Shown piece after piece: positions 25,108 through 35,462 of a stretch of DNA of 42,790 nucleotides. The notes under the pieces are model-generated. The model made no database searches and was not told the DNA's origin. It was given only the letters and a program-made list of their open reading frames with translations. Position 1 is the stretch's first letter, and the number at the start of each line of letters is the position of its first letter. Source of the DNA: Acidobacteriaceae bacterium (GTDB lineage: Bacteria; Acidobacteriota; Terriglobia; Terriglobales; Acidobacteriaceae); contig PKXK01000116.1 in assembly GCA_003132325.1 (NCBI GenBank), forward strand, positions 35,552 to 78,341, written 5' to 3'. The position numbers and the translations under genes were made by a program.

Positions 25108-26619
25108 ATGACGATGAATACGAAATACGCTGCATTTCTTCTCTGCGGATTGTCATTGACCATAGCATCCGCACAGCAAAGCTCGACGGGCGGTGGCACG
25201 CAAGCCAACCAGGTGCCTCTATCGGGCCGCGCGGGTCAAAACGGGTCCGTCACCGCGCAGCAATCCGCCGTACCGGGTACCACACAGAGCGTAGACACCT
25301 TGAACTCGACCGTGTCAGTCCAGGGCCCCTACGCGCAGAGCGTTCTAAGCAATCAGCCGGTTACTGGGCCCCTTACCATGCGGGAAGCTATACAGCGCGG
25401 CCTCGAATACAATCTGGGCGCGACTGGCCAGATGAACGGCATCATTCAGGCGCATGGGCAGATGAGGGTTGCCAGGAGTTCGCTCTTGCCGAACCTGAGC
25501 GGGTCGCTGCGGGAGGTTCTTCAGAAGTCGAGCCTTGCAGCACAGGGGCTCAGGGTTGCCTTCATTCCGCAGGTTGTAGGTCCCTACAACTATTTTGATT
25601 TGCGCGCAGCGCTGACTCAGAATGTCGTGGACTTAACAGCAATGAACAACTACCGTTCCGCGCAAGAGAACCTGAAAGCGGCACAGATGGCCGCGAAAGA
25701 TGCACGGGATCTCGTTGTCCTCGCGGTAGGTGGCGCTTATCTCCAGGTGCTTTCAGCAGAGGCGCGAGTGGCCTCTGCAAAGGCTCAGGCCGAAACTTCA
25801 AAAGCCGTGTATGAGCAGACGCGCCAACGCCGTGAGGCTGGTCTCAATGCGCAGATCGACGTCAACCGCAATCTGGTGGAATATCAAACGCAGCAACAGC
25901 GGCTCACAACGCTCCAGAACGATCTGGCAAAGCAGAAGATCAACCTGGCCAGAATCATAGGGCTCGACCCGAATATCGACCTCGTGTTAGCAGACAAGGT
26001 TCCCTACGCCCCGGCGCCCATCCTGATTTATGAAGATGCAGTCAGAACCGCTTTGGCCACGCGGGCGGATCTGAAAGCCGCGGACTCAGCCGCGCGCGCC
26101 GCGCAACGAGCACACTCCGCTGCCTTGGCAGAGCGCCTACCGTCGCTTTCGGTTTCAGCAGACTATGGCTCCATTGGAGTCAATCCTTCGCAAGGCTCGG
26201 GAACCTACAACGTGACGGGAACTCTTCGTATTCCACTTTGGCAGGGCGGCAAAGTGGAGGGAGACATTGAGCAATCCAAGGCTGCCCTCAACCAACGGCG
26301 CGCGGAGTTGAGTGAGATCGAAGGACGCATCAAGACTGACGTGAAAAGCGCCTTTCTCGATTTGGAGGCCGCGACCAGCCAGTTGCAGGTGGCAGAAAGC
26401 AACCGCAAAGTTTCGAATGAGAATCTGGATCTCACGCGGCAGCGCCTGGAGGCGGGAATTGCGGACTCGGTGGAAGTGACGCAAGCGCAGGAAACTGTAG
26501 CCAACGCCGAACTCGATTCCATCACCAGTCTTCTTGCATTCAACCTTGCAAAGCTCAGCCTTGCGCGAGCCTTAGGAGATTCTGAAAACAAGGTATCGCA
26601 ATACCTCGGGCTTCCTTAG
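25108..26619 (+). CDS. TolC family outer membrane protein
   Basis: signal peptide, outer membrane efflux coiled-coil repeats (QTRQRREAGLNAQIDVNRN; LTRQRLEAGIADSVEVTQAQE). Confidence 0.9.
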   Translation: MTMNTKYAAFLLCGLSLTIASAQQSSTGGGTQANQVPLSGRAGQNGSVTAQQSAVPGTTQSVDTLNSTVSVQGPYAQSVLSNQPVTGPLTMREAIQRGLEYNLGATGQMNGIIQAHGQMRVARSSLLPNLSGSLREVLQKSSLAAQGLRVAFIPQVVGPYNYFDLRAALTQNVVDLTAMNNYRSAQENLKAAQMAAKDARDLVVLAVGGAYLQVLSAEARVASAKAQAETSKAVYEQTRQRREAGLNAQIDVNRNLVEYQTQQQRLTTLQNDLAKQKINLARIIGLDPNIDLVLADKVPYAPAPILIYEDAVRTALATRADLKAADSAARAAQRAHSAALAERLPSLSVSADYGSIGVNPSQGSGTYNVTGTLRIPLWQGGKVEGDIEQSKAALNQRRAELSEIEGRIKTDVKSAFLDLEAATSQLQVAESNRKVSNENLDLTRQRLEAGIADSVEVTQAQETVANAELDSITSLLAFNLAKLSLARALGDSENKVSQYLGLP

Positions 26620-26769
26620 CCTTGGCGCGAATGAACGGCGGCTTCAGGCGGTGAAATGAACGGTTTTGTCCTGCGCGCGACCTACCTCGTTATGCCACTA
26701 GCTTTGCTCCTTACGCGGCAAGGTTGTGGTGAGTAAACACATTCTGATCGATGGAGAGGAGAAACAATT

Positions 26770-27132
26770 GTGAACTACGAACTGGGTGGATGGATTGTAT
26801 CGGCCCTTTCGGTGCTGCCAGTTGTGGCTAGTGGGGTAATGATGATATTGGGCAACCCCCGGATGGTCAACAACATGGAGCGCGTGGGTTTCTCTAGGGA
26901 CAGGTTGTTGAAGTTGGGAATCGTCAAGTTGGTGATAGTCCTGCTGTATCTAGTTCCGCAGACTTCATTCTTCGGGGCAATCCTGGTTACTGGTTGGATG
27001 GGCGGGGCTATCGCCGCTCATGTTCGAATCAGGGATCACTTTGTTGTGCAAGCCCTGATCCCGACTATGGCCTGGATAGGTTTTGGCCTAAGGCACCATG
27101 AGGATATGGCCAGGTTAATCGGCCTGCAATGA
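26770..27132 (+). CDS. DoxX-like small membrane protein
   Basis: four predicted TM segments, GTG start with GGAGAGGAG RBS. Confidence 0.6.
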   Translation: MNYELGGWIVSALSVLPVVASGVMMILGNPRMVNNMERVGFSRDRLLKLGIVKLVIVLLYLVPQTSFFGAILVTGWMGGAIAAHVRIRDHFVVQALIPTMAWIGFGLRHHEDMARLIGLQ

Positions 27133-27158
27133 CTAACTCGAAGCGGGAAGAGGCACAG

Positions 27159-27578
27159 ATGTTAATGAAATCAATACTGGTCGGATTTGTGTTTGCAACT
27201 ACAGTGAGCGTCGCTCAGAGAGCAACGCCCAGTATCCCTGCTGGGGTGTGGCAGAACAAGGAGGAAGGTTTTGTAGTTAGGGTTGAGTCATGCGGCGGCG
27301 GATTTTGCGGAGTTGCGGTCGGTGCTCCAAAGAACGGGAAGCATAAACCCGAAGAGATTTGTGGAAAGACTCTGCTCAAAGACTTCTTGTGGAATGGGAA
27401 TTCCCACAAATGGGTCGGCCACATGCAGCCACCGGACATGGATAGGGCGCTCAACAGCGAAGTTGAAACCGACGGCATGACATACATGAAAGTACACGCC
27501 CACATACTCATGATGTCAAAGACGCTGAACTTTCAGCCCTACACGGGGCGGTTGGGGGATCACTGTGAGCTCGAATAG
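27159..27578 (+). CDS. DUF2147-like secreted protein
   Basis: signal peptide, GVWQNKEEGFVVRVESCGGGFCGVAVG. Confidence 0.65.
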   Translation: MLMKSILVGFVFATTVSVAQRATPSIPAGVWQNKEEGFVVRVESCGGGFCGVAVGAPKNGKHKPEEICGKTLLKDFLWNGNSHKWVGHMQPPDMDRALNSEVETDGMTYMKVHAHILMMSKTLNFQPYTGRLGDHCELE

Positions 27579-27718
27579 CCGACAGCGCCTAACGCGCTTG
27601 TTGAAGAGTAGTTTTCGTCAATTCACTTTCAGCCGTCAAAACGACTGCAAGATCCTGTTTTTCGCAGAAAGATTTTGACTGCTGGCGCTGACCTTACCAA
27701 ATCGGTTATTCGAGGTGC

Positions 27719-28255
27719 TTAGCTGGCTTGAGCCCTAACGCCCTTGGTGAGGGTGAGCAGCTCATCAACGGACCACTGGTCATAGGCATCAGTGCCGTAC
27801 TTCACCGCGTTCATCCGTCCGGAGGACGAGATCAAGAAGTCGGCCGGGAGGCCCAATGGGCCACCGGAAGGCCGCAGGCCAAAATGCCCTTGCGCCATTC
27901 CGCGCATGCCGGCCACCAGGGCCTTCAGGCTCATGAAGCGGAATGAAGTTTCGACCCCAAATTCTCTATAAAAACCCTTCTTGGGATCGCCCACCATCAA
28001 AAAGGGGATGTCCTTCTGATATGAGCGGATCGATGCCGGCGAGGAATGAAACACGATTATTTCCTCGATGCCCGCCGCTTCGATCTCTCGTGCGCGCATC
28101 CTGAATTCGGCGATGTGCGTGTTGCAGATCGGACAATCAACAAAGCGCCGGAATTGTAGGTGGATGAGGCGCTCTAGATTGGGAAGATGTATGGCCTCCC
28201 CGGTGACGGCTTTCATTTCCGTCGTCGGCAACATGTCTCCCGGCTTGAATTTCAT
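27719..28255 (-). CDS. AhpC/TSA (peroxiredoxin-like/thioredoxin-fold) protein
   Basis: FRRFVDCPICNTHIAEFRMRAREIEAAGIEEIIVFHSS. Confidence 0.8.
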   Translation of the reverse strand: MKFKPGDMLPTTEMKAVTGEAIHLPNLERLIHLQFRRFVDCPICNTHIAEFRMRAREIEAAGIEEIIVFHSSPASIRSYQKDIPFLMVGDPKKGFYREFGVETSFRFMSLKALVAGMRGMAQGHFGLRPSGGPLGLPADFLISSSGRMNAVKYGTDAYDQWSVDELLTLTKGVRAQAS

Positions 28256-28278
28256 GCGGACTTCCCTGTCGCTTCCCC

Positions 28279-28355
28279 AATCCAGCTAGACTCTTGGCAA
28301 TACCGGCGCTGATCCCTTTGGAACCACCGGTGACAACTGCAAGCTTGGTACTCAT
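28279..28355 (-). pseudogene. N-terminal remnant of a short-chain dehydrogenase/reductase
   Basis: MSTKLAVVTGGSKGISAGIAKSLAG (TGxxxGxG-like) ending abruptly. Confidence 0.65.
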
Positions 28356-28374
28356 GGTGTCCCCAAAAAGGGGT

Positions 28375-29847
28375 CTATTGTGTGCCTCTCTGGTTCCACC
28401 AGCCGCCACCGAGCGCACTAAACAGCGCGGCCGTGTCGGCGAGACGAGCCGCCTGAGCTTGGGCAAGATCGAAGCGTGTCTGCTGGTATTGGCGCCTGGC
28501 ATCCAGCAAGGTCAGATTGCTTGCCCCTCCCAGGTTATTTTGCTGCTTTGTTATCTTCCATGCAGCCTTGGCCTGTGTATTTGCTGCAGCGCACGCTTCA
28601 AGTGTTCGTGCGTCGGCCTCCAGTGCCTTCAGGGTATCGGCCACGTTCTGAAAGGCCTGGAGCACGGTCTGCCGATAGTTGGCAGCCGCCTGGTCATATG
28701 CGGCTTTGGCGGCGCGACGCTTTGCCTTCAACTCACCACCATGAAAGAGCGGTTGTGTCACTGATCCGGCAAGAGACCATACTATCGAGTGACTGTTGAA
28801 TAACTCGTGGGCTTCAGTTGTCTCCGGCCCATATGCCGCTGAAATTTTGAATTGCGGGAATAGGTTGGCGGTTGCAACGCCAATTTCGGCGCTGGCTTCG
28901 TGCAGCTTCGCTTCAGCAGCACGGATGTCAGGACGCTGGCGCACCAGCGACGAAGGAAGACTCACCGGCAATTTACGCGGCAGGGTGAAGTCTGCCAGTT
29001 GGAATTTTGGCAAGTTACTTTCGCTAGGTAACTTTCCCGCATAGACGGCAAGCTGGTTGCGTGCCTGCTCCAACCCTTTTTCAATCGGAGGCAGCGTCTC
29101 TTTCGTCTGCTCAAACTGCTTTCGCTCTGCAATAACATCCGCTCGCGCTGTTCCTCCCAGCGCCAGTTGCTTCTCCATTATTGATAACTGCTTACCCTGC
29201 GCATCGATCATCCCGCGTGTCGCCTCCAACTGGCCTCGCAACGCGGCTTCCTTGAATGCCGTCGTCGTTAGGTTGGAGACGAGTGCAAGGTGGGCAGCTT
29301 TGAGCTCGTAAGACTGATACTCGACTTCCGCTGCCGATCCTTCGATTGCACGCCGTGTACCGCCGAACAGGTCGAGATTATACGAAATGTTGACTGAGGC
29401 ATTGTAGAGGTTAAAGATACTCGGCGGAATGGCAAGCGCTTGGCCGAACCCAGCGGCCGAAAACTTCTCGCGGGTGTCGGAGGCATTGAGATCAATTTGC
29501 GGGAAGACCGCGCCATCCTGCGCTTTCGAATTCTCACGCGCCTGGCGCAGCGTGGCTTCGGCGGCGGCAACCCCGGGACTTTTAGCCAGCGCCTGCTGAA
29601 CCAGTCCGTTCAGTGCCTCGCAATGGAATAGCTTCCACCAATCGGCGGGCAGATCCTGCCCCGTAACAAAAATCTGCTCTTCGCCTTCCGCGGAGTTTGC
29701 GCCCTTTGTTTTGGCCGGTAACGGACTGGCCGTATAGTGGTCGGTCACAGGCGCGGCCGGTCTCAGGAAATCAGGTCCCACAGTACACCCGCCAAGGAGG
29801 ACGGCAAGAAGGGGCGGCATAAGCCGGGCCGTTATTCTCATTTGCAT
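28375..29847 (-). CDS. efflux transporter outer membrane factor lipoprotein (NodT/OprM-like)
   Basis: lipobox LLAVLLGGC; OEP repeats. Confidence 0.9.
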   Translation of the reverse strand: MQMRITARLMPPLLAVLLGGCTVGPDFLRPAAPVTDHYTASPLPAKTKGANSAEGEEQIFVTGQDLPADWWKLFHCEALNGLVQQALAKSPGVAAAEATLRQARENSKAQDGAVFPQIDLNASDTREKFSAAGFGQALAIPPSIFNLYNASVNISYNLDLFGGTRRAIEGSAAEVEYQSYELKAAHLALVSNLTTTAFKEAALRGQLEATRGMIDAQGKQLSIMEKQLALGGTARADVIAERKQFEQTKETLPPIEKGLEQARNQLAVYAGKLPSESNLPKFQLADFTLPRKLPVSLPSSLVRQRPDIRAAEAKLHEASAEIGVATANLFPQFKISAAYGPETTEAHELFNSHSIVWSLAGSVTQPLFHGGELKAKRRAAKAAYDQAAANYRQTVLQAFQNVADTLKALEADARTLEACAAANTQAKAAWKITKQQNNLGGASNLTLLDARRQYQQTRFDLAQAQAARLADTAALFSALGGGWWNQRGTQ

Positions 29848-29851
29848 GGCG

Positions 29852-31018
29852 TCAATCCAGCGTCTTTCGGTAAAAAGTGATGCCAATCGTGAGCACCACC
29901 ACATTGAAAACCAATAGCGGCCAGATATTCGGCCATAGTTCCGTCCAGCCGCTGCCCTTAAGCATGATGCCGCGCACCACGCGCGTGAAGTAAGTAAGGG
30001 GAACCACGCCGCCGATAGTTTGCGCCCACACAGGCATACCCTTGAAGGGGAATAGGAAACCAGAAAGGAGGAGGGATGGCAATATCGTGAACATACTCAT
30101 CTGCATCGCCTGCATTTGATTGCGTGCAAAAGAAGACAAGGTAATACCGAGAGCAAGATTTCCGGCAATGAACAGCAGGATCATAATGAACAATAGGGTA
30201 AGGCTGCCAAGGAACGGTATGTGAAACAAGAAACGGGTGGCAACAATGATAATGGTGGACTGAATAAGCCCGATAAAAATATAAGGAACCAATTTGCCGC
30301 TGATGACTTCAAAGGGTCTTACCGGCATCGCCAGCAGATTTTCCATGGTGCCACGCTCGCGCTCGCGGGTGATGGCGACCGCCGTCATCATGACGAGCGT
30401 CATGGTTAGGATGAGTCCCATCAGGCCAGGAATAATGTTGTATGTTGTGATGCCTTCGGGATTATAAAGTTTGTGCAGCACGACACCGTAGGAAGTCGAA
30501 TTGCCGCCAGAAAGCACCTGCGCCGTGCCGGGTAAATCCCTCTGTATCACGGAACCGGCCAACGCTTCCACCGCTGCTGCCGCGTTGCCGATCGCCGTGG
30601 GATCGGTGGCGTCCGCTTCTACTAACAGATCGGGATGTTCGCCGCGCAGAATCTTGCGGGTGAAATCCACCGGGATAGTGATGACGAATTGCACCGTACC
30701 TGTGGTGAGGGCTTCTTTCGCACTGGGTTCGTCCCATGCCTTATCCACGAACGTGAAATATTCTGTGTTCTTCATCGCCGCAATAAAACTGCGGGTAAAG
30801 ATACTCTGGTCAGCATAAACAATAGCGGTAGGCAGGTGCTTGGGATCGGTGTTGATGGCAAATCCGAATAAGAACATCTGAATGAGGGGAATGCCCACAA
30901 TCATGCCGAGTGTAGGCCGGTCGCGCTTGAGCTGAATAAACTCCTTCCGCGCGATTGCAAACCAGCGGGAGAGAGAGAATCCTTGAGAGGAATCTTTGGT
31001 ATCTGCATGTGCCTTCAT
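29852..31018 (-). CDS. ABC-2 type permease
   Basis: multi-TM, ITRERERGTMENLLAMPVRPFEVISGK. Confidence 0.9.
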   Translation of the reverse strand: MKAHADTKDSSQGFSLSRWFAIARKEFIQLKRDRPTLGMIVGIPLIQMFLFGFAINTDPKHLPTAIVYADQSIFTRSFIAAMKNTEYFTFVDKAWDEPSAKEALTTGTVQFVITIPVDFTRKILRGEHPDLLVEADATDPTAIGNAAAAVEALAGSVIQRDLPGTAQVLSGGNSTSYGVVLHKLYNPEGITTYNIIPGLMGLILTMTLVMMTAVAITRERERGTMENLLAMPVRPFEVISGKLVPYIFIGLIQSTIIIVATRFLFHIPFLGSLTLLFIMILLFIAGNLALGITLSSFARNQMQAMQMSMFTILPSLLLSGFLFPFKGMPVWAQTIGGVVPLTYFTRVVRGIMLKGSGWTELWPNIWPLLVFNVVVLTIGITFYRKTLD

Positions 31019-31947
31019 GCAGTTCCTTTTTCGCCCGGTGCACCCTTGGTGCTCACCAGATGGATAAATACATCATCCAAGCTGGTATCGATCGGCTGTA
31101 CCTTGTACTTGGCATCGATAGCCGACAGGGTCTTTTTCAGCGCCTCTTCATCTTCACCGCTCACATGCAATGCGTCGCCGAAAGTAATGGTCTGATCGAC
31201 GCCTGGTTTGCCCTTCAGTTCCTGCGCTAATGCGGGCAGATCACCGCCGTGAACGGCGAACGTGCTGATATGCTGGCTTGCGATGACTTCCTTGGCGGAG
31301 CCCTGCGCGATGAGCTGGCCATTGAAAATATAGGCCAGCTTGTTGCAGCGCTCGGCTTCGTCCATGTAGTGCGTGCTGACTAATACGGAAATGCCCGTTG
31401 CCGCCAACTGTTGCAGTTCTTCCCAGAAATCCCGCCGCGCCTTGGGGTCAACACCCGCCGTCGGTTCATCAAGCAGTAATACTTGTGGTTTGTGCAACAT
31501 GCAGGCAGCAAGAGCCATGCGCTGCTTCCAGCCACCCGATAACGCGCCGGCCAACTGTGATTCGCGATCCTGAAGGCCAAGTTGTTTCAGGGTTTGATCA
31601 ACACATTGCTTCCGGTCAGGCATCTCGTACATGCGGGCGACGAAATCGAGATTTTCACGGATAGTCAGATCTTCCCACATGGAAAAACGCTGGGTCATGT
31701 ATCCTACACGCCGCTTGATCTCTTCGCTTTTCGTGATGATGTCATAGCCGAGGCATGTACCCTCACCGGAATCGGGCGTAAGCAGCCCACACATCATACG
31801 GATTGAGGTAGTCTTGCCGCTGCCGTTCGGCCCCAGGAACCCGAAAATTTCGCCGCGCGCGACCTGCAAGGACACATCGCGCACGACATGCTTATCGCCG
31901 AAATGCTTATTTAAGCCGCGAACGTCGATGGCAAGGCTATCGTTCAT
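31015..31947 (-). CDS. ABC transporter ATP-binding protein
   Basis: Walker A GPNGSGKTTS, signature LSGGWKQRMALA, Walker B VLLLDEPTAG. Confidence 0.93.
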   Translation of the reverse strand: MNDSLAIDVRGLNKHFGDKHVVRDVSLQVARGEIFGFLGPNGSGKTTSIRMMCGLLTPDSGEGTCLGYDIITKSEEIKRRVGYMTQRFSMWEDLTIRENLDFVARMYEMPDRKQCVDQTLKQLGLQDRESQLAGALSGGWKQRMALAACMLHKPQVLLLDEPTAGVDPKARRDFWEELQQLAATGISVLVSTHYMDEAERCNKLAYIFNGQLIAQGSAKEVIASQHISTFAVHGGDLPALAQELKGKPGVDQTITFGDALHVSGEDEEALKKTLSAIDAKYKVQPIDTSLDDVFIHLVSTKGAPGEKGTA

Positions 31948-32875
31948 TCACGTGCACCTCAATCGGCTGGCCGGGATGCAGCAAATTAGCATCCTCCCCC
32001 CTTGGCCTGGCTTCGGTCATAAACACCAGCTTGGAGCGCGCTTCATTGCTGTAGATGACCGGCGGAGTGAATTCCGGCTCAGGCGAGATATAGGTGATCT
32101 GCGCTGGCACGTCTTTCGCACAGCCATCGCAGTGTATCGTCACCGCCTGTCCCGCTTTCAGCGCGCCCACCGTTTTTTCCGGCAGGAAGAAACGCACCTT
32201 GATATTGCCAGGGGGCAACAGCGATACGACAGGCGTTCCTGCAGGAACCCATTCGCCTGGCACGAATAATGTATCGAACACCAGCGCGGCTTGACCGGCA
32301 CTTGCTGATTTCTGCGAAAGTCTCCACTGCGCCTGGGCCAGCGTCGCCTCGGCGGCACGGATTTGGTCTGCCCGCGCCGGTAGCTCGCCCGTCTTTAGCT
32401 GGTTACGCAGCTCATCGACATGCTCTTTGTCGCGATTATGCGTGGAGGCGCTCGTATCGAGCTGCGCCTGGGAGATAGCCCCGATATTGTGTTGTTCCTC
32501 ATCACGCGCAACTTGAGTAGCGGATAATCTTTCAGCAGTGATCGCCTGTTCGAGTTGCGCCTGCAGTACGTCGATTTCTTCCTTGCGTTTGCCGGTTTGC
32601 AAATCCTCAAGCTGCGCTTTTGCCTGCTGCACTTCAGCAGTCTCATTCGCATGTTCCAGTTCGAATAGCGGCGCATTCGACGCCACCGTTTCGCCACGGC
32701 TTACCGCCAGCTTGTCAAGTCTGCCCGCTACCGAGGTTGCGACATAGACATATTCGCCTTCGGCGTACCCTTGGAAATGGCTTTTATCGTCGTCATTGCA
32801 TGACGTGAGCGACAGCACCATAACAAATGCCAAAGCTGCCTTGCGAGGACAGATTGACCTGGGGCTATTTGTCAT
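31937..32875 (-). CDS. HlyD family adaptor lipoprotein
   Basis: VATSVAGRLDKLAVSRGETVASNAPLFELE; coiled-coil; TSCN lipobox-like. Confidence 0.88.
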   Translation of the reverse strand: MTNSPRSICPRKAALAFVMVLSLTSCNDDDKSHFQGYAEGEYVYVATSVAGRLDKLAVSRGETVASNAPLFELEHANETAEVQQAKAQLEDLQTGKRKEEIDVLQAQLEQAITAERLSATQVARDEEQHNIGAISQAQLDTSASTHNRDKEHVDELRNQLKTGELPARADQIRAAEATLAQAQWRLSQKSASAGQAALVFDTLFVPGEWVPAGTPVVSLLPPGNIKVRFFLPEKTVGALKAGQAVTIHCDGCAKDVPAQITYISPEPEFTPPVIYSNEARSKLVFMTEARPRGEDANLLHPGQPIEVHVNER

Positions 32876-32946
32876 GGTTCCGCTCTTCCCACAATTCGTG
32901 TCTTATCAGGCCAGCATGCGCTATTAATGTAAGTGACTCTTTGCCT

Positions 32947-34503
32947 TCAGGGTGCAGGACCCGCCTGTATAGTTTTCTTCGCATTAGCCTGTTTGAAAAC
33001 GAGTCCATGCTTCTCGATAAAGTTCTTTAGAGGCGTCGCGTCTTGCCGGCGCATAGCGAGGGCCACATATCCATCAGGCCTTATCAAGTAAGCGCCGTCC
33101 GGCTTAATGCCAGCCTTCCTTGCGGAGGCCTTGTCGGGAAACGCATATAAGTCAACCCCCAAGGCTTTAACCTCGCTAACAAAGGCTGGGCTCGCGTCAC
33201 CGTAGATATGAACCTGCCAATTCATCCTCTGAAGACACTTATGATTGTCACTCTGTGGCTCGCTAATCCATGGCAAGCGATCGCCCCCTTCAAGGTGACC
33301 AGCCTTTCCTTCGCTTAACGAGCTATGGCGATAATTAATTGTGACCTGGGAGACAGTCGTAAAGATTTTCCTGCGCAGCCCTGAAAACCCCGCCATTAAA
33401 GGCACGAGATAAGGCACCAATACGGCGCGGGTAAATGTGCCTCTTAACCCGCCTCCCACCATTGCGTCAAAAGCCTTATCTGTGGACGCAACAAGCTTTC
33501 GGGCAAAGCTAATACGTTCAGTTTCGTAAGTGTCCAACAATGAAGGGTCTGCCTGTTTGCCAATTACCTTAGCCAACTTCCACGAAAGATTTACTGCATC
33601 CCCAATACCCGTATTCATGCCTTGTCCACCAGCGGGACTATGCAGGTGTCCTGCATCCCCCAGAAGAAAGCTCCTACCTTCCCTAAACTTGTCAGCGACT
33701 CTGTGATGAACGCGATAAGTCGAAAACCAGTTGACAGAGTCAACTGTTGTGCCGATCACCGGCTCAACTGTCTGACGTAAATCATCAAAGCTCAGCTGTT
33801 CTTTGGATGCGAGGTCCGCAGGCACAGTTCCTATCAGGCGGTGCGAACCGCTGGTCCGAACAGGGACCATCAAAACAAAACTTTGAGAGCCCAACTGTAA
33901 GGATAGGCCGGAACCACTTTCCCTATTTGTCTTTACATCTGCAACATAGAATAACTTGTCGTAAGTCCCCCCGGGAAAGCCTATATTGAGCTGCTTGCGT
34001 ACCCGACTGTGAGCGCCGTCGCAGCCACACAAATAGGAAGCGGCCGTGACTTCCTCAGTTCCGGCTTTGTCAAGAATCGCGCGTACGCCAAGTCGATCCT
34101 GCGTGAAGCTTTTAAGCTCGGTACCCCATTCAATGTTGACGCCAGCTCTCTTGAGCTGATCTACAAGCACCTTTTCGTGGTCGTCTTGCGGAAGGCTTAG
34201 CGCGAAAGGAAAAGGGCTAAGACCGTTGCCCATATCTTTCAATGAGAAGTGTGCAAATTCTTTTTTGTTTTCACGGAGATGAATCGTCTCTACTTTTATT
34301 CCTTTGCTCACTATGTCGTCGACAAAACCAAGCTGATCATAAAATTCCAACGTCCTCGCATGCACGACAATTGCCCGTGACGCCTCGCCTGGTCCCTGGT
34401 TTTTATCTATAATGCGCACAGGAATACCTTGCCGGGTCAGGCTCAATGCCAACACTAGTCCGGTTGGACCAGCACCTACTATCAAAACTGGGGTGTCCGA
34501 CAT
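32947..34503 (-). CDS. FAD-dependent monooxygenase, paralogue of 17071-18621
   Basis: VLIVGAGPTGLVLALSLTRQGIPVRIIDKNQGPGEASRAIVVHARTLEFYDQLG; FLLGDAGHLHSPAGGQGMNTGIGDA. Confidence 0.9.
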   Translation of the reverse strand: MSDTPVLIVGAGPTGLVLALSLTRQGIPVRIIDKNQGPGEASRAIVVHARTLEFYDQLGFVDDIVSKGIKVETIHLRENKKEFAHFSLKDMGNGLSPFPFALSLPQDDHEKVLVDQLKRAGVNIEWGTELKSFTQDRLGVRAILDKAGTEEVTAASYLCGCDGAHSRVRKQLNIGFPGGTYDKLFYVADVKTNRESGSGLSLQLGSQSFVLMVPVRTSGSHRLIGTVPADLASKEQLSFDDLRQTVEPVIGTTVDSVNWFSTYRVHHRVADKFREGRSFLLGDAGHLHSPAGGQGMNTGIGDAVNLSWKLAKVIGKQADPSLLDTYETERISFARKLVASTDKAFDAMVGGGLRGTFTRAVLVPYLVPLMAGFSGLRRKIFTTVSQVTINYRHSSLSEGKAGHLEGGDRLPWISEPQSDNHKCLQRMNWQVHIYGDASPAFVSEVKALGVDLYAFPDKASARKAGIKPDGAYLIRPDGYVALAMRRQDATPLKNFIEKHGLVFKQANAKKTIQAGPAP

Positions 34504-34532
34504 AAGAGCCTCATGATTGTTTAAAACGACAG

Positions 34533-34859
34533 CTATAAGCCGATTAAGACTGAGTCGCCCTCAATTGTTACCGGGTAAGTGACCGCATTCTTTGTTCTGA
34601 GTCTCCAAAAGAGAAGTTTTGGTCCCTCAAGAGCTTTGCCGCTTTCCACGTCAAAGCGCGCAGAATGCGTCGGGCAAGTTACTACGCGACCGACGAGCTG
34701 ACCTTTGCAGAGATTGCCCCCCATATGAGGGCAGTTCTGTTGCATAGCGAAAAACTTCCCGCCTACATTCGCAATTAATATCTTTTTCCCTTCGGCCAAG
34801 AATGGCTTCATCTGACCTGGCAAAACGTCAGCTACCTTGGCGGCCACAATATATCTCAT
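34533..34859 (-). CDS. Rieske-type [2Fe-2S] ferredoxin, copy 1
   Basis: CPHMGGNLCKG...CPTHSARFDVESG. Confidence 0.9.
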   Translation of the reverse strand: MRYIVAAKVADVLPGQMKPFLAEGKKILIANVGGKFFAMQQNCPHMGGNLCKGQLVGRVVTCPTHSARFDVESGKALEGPKLLFWRLRTKNAVTYPVTIEGDSVLIGL

Positions 34860-34931
34860 ATTCGGAAGCCCTTTCCTTAAGTCAACTCTCGTAGCGATGA
34901 GGTTATTACTCCTGTGTTAGATAGTCAGCGG

Positions 34932-34960
34932 ACAATACGAGCCGGCATGGCGAATGTCAA
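34932..34960 (-). promoter_or_regulatory. predicted promoter TTGACA-N17-TATTGT for Rieske copy 1
   Basis: consensus-like boxes, conserved in copy 2. Confidence 0.6.
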
Positions 34961-34986
34961 CCATATGGATTGACCAAGTGGTTGAC
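34956..34986. promoter_or_regulatory. inverted repeat GTCAACCA-N15-TGGTTGAC (candidate TetR operator, copy 1)
   Basis: 8-bp perfect arms overlapping -35. Confidence 0.6.
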
Positions 34987-35002
34987 TAGCATTAGCAGTC
35001 GG

Positions 35003-35335
35003 TTATTGCCATAATCCGATTAGCACTGAGTCGCCCTCAAGTTTTACCGGATAAGTAAGCGCCTTCTTTGTTCTCAGTCTCCGAAAGAGAATGAATGGTC
35101 CTTCAAGAGCTTCGCCACTTTCCACGTCAAAGCTTGCAGAATGCTTCGGGCAGGTTACTACTCCACCAACTAGCGTGCCTTTGCAAAGATTGGCCCCCAT
35201 ATGAGGGCACTTCTGTTGAATGGCGAAAAACGCCCCGCCCACATTTGCAATTAGTATCTTTGTTCCTTCGGCCGAAAAGGACTTCATTTGACCTGGCAAA
35301 ACGTCAGCTACCTTGGCGGCCACAACATATCTCAT
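35003..35335 (-). CDS. Rieske-type [2Fe-2S] ferredoxin, copy 2
   Basis: CPHMGANLCKG...CPKHSASFDVESG. Confidence 0.9.
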   Translation of the reverse strand: MRYVVAAKVADVLPGQMKSFSAEGTKILIANVGGAFFAIQQKCPHMGANLCKGTLVGGVVTCPKHSASFDVESGEALEGPFILFRRLRTKKALTYPVKLEGDSVLIGLWQ

Positions 35336-35407
35336 ATTCGGAATCCCTTTTCTTAAGTCAACTCTCATAGCGACGAGGTGATTGCTCCTGTGTTAGAGAG
35401 TCAGGGG

Positions 35408-35436
35408 ACAATACGAGCCGGCATAGCGAATGTCAA
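35408..35436 (-). promoter_or_regulatory. predicted promoter TTGACA-N17-TATTGT for Rieske copy 2
   Basis: consensus-like boxes. Confidence 0.6.
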
Positions 35437-35462
35437 CCATGTGGATTAACCAAGTGGTTGAC
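35432..35462. promoter_or_regulatory. inverted repeat GTCAACCA-N15-TGGTTGAC between divergent Rieske and tetR promoters
   Basis: each arm contains one of the divergent -35 boxes. Confidence 0.65.
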
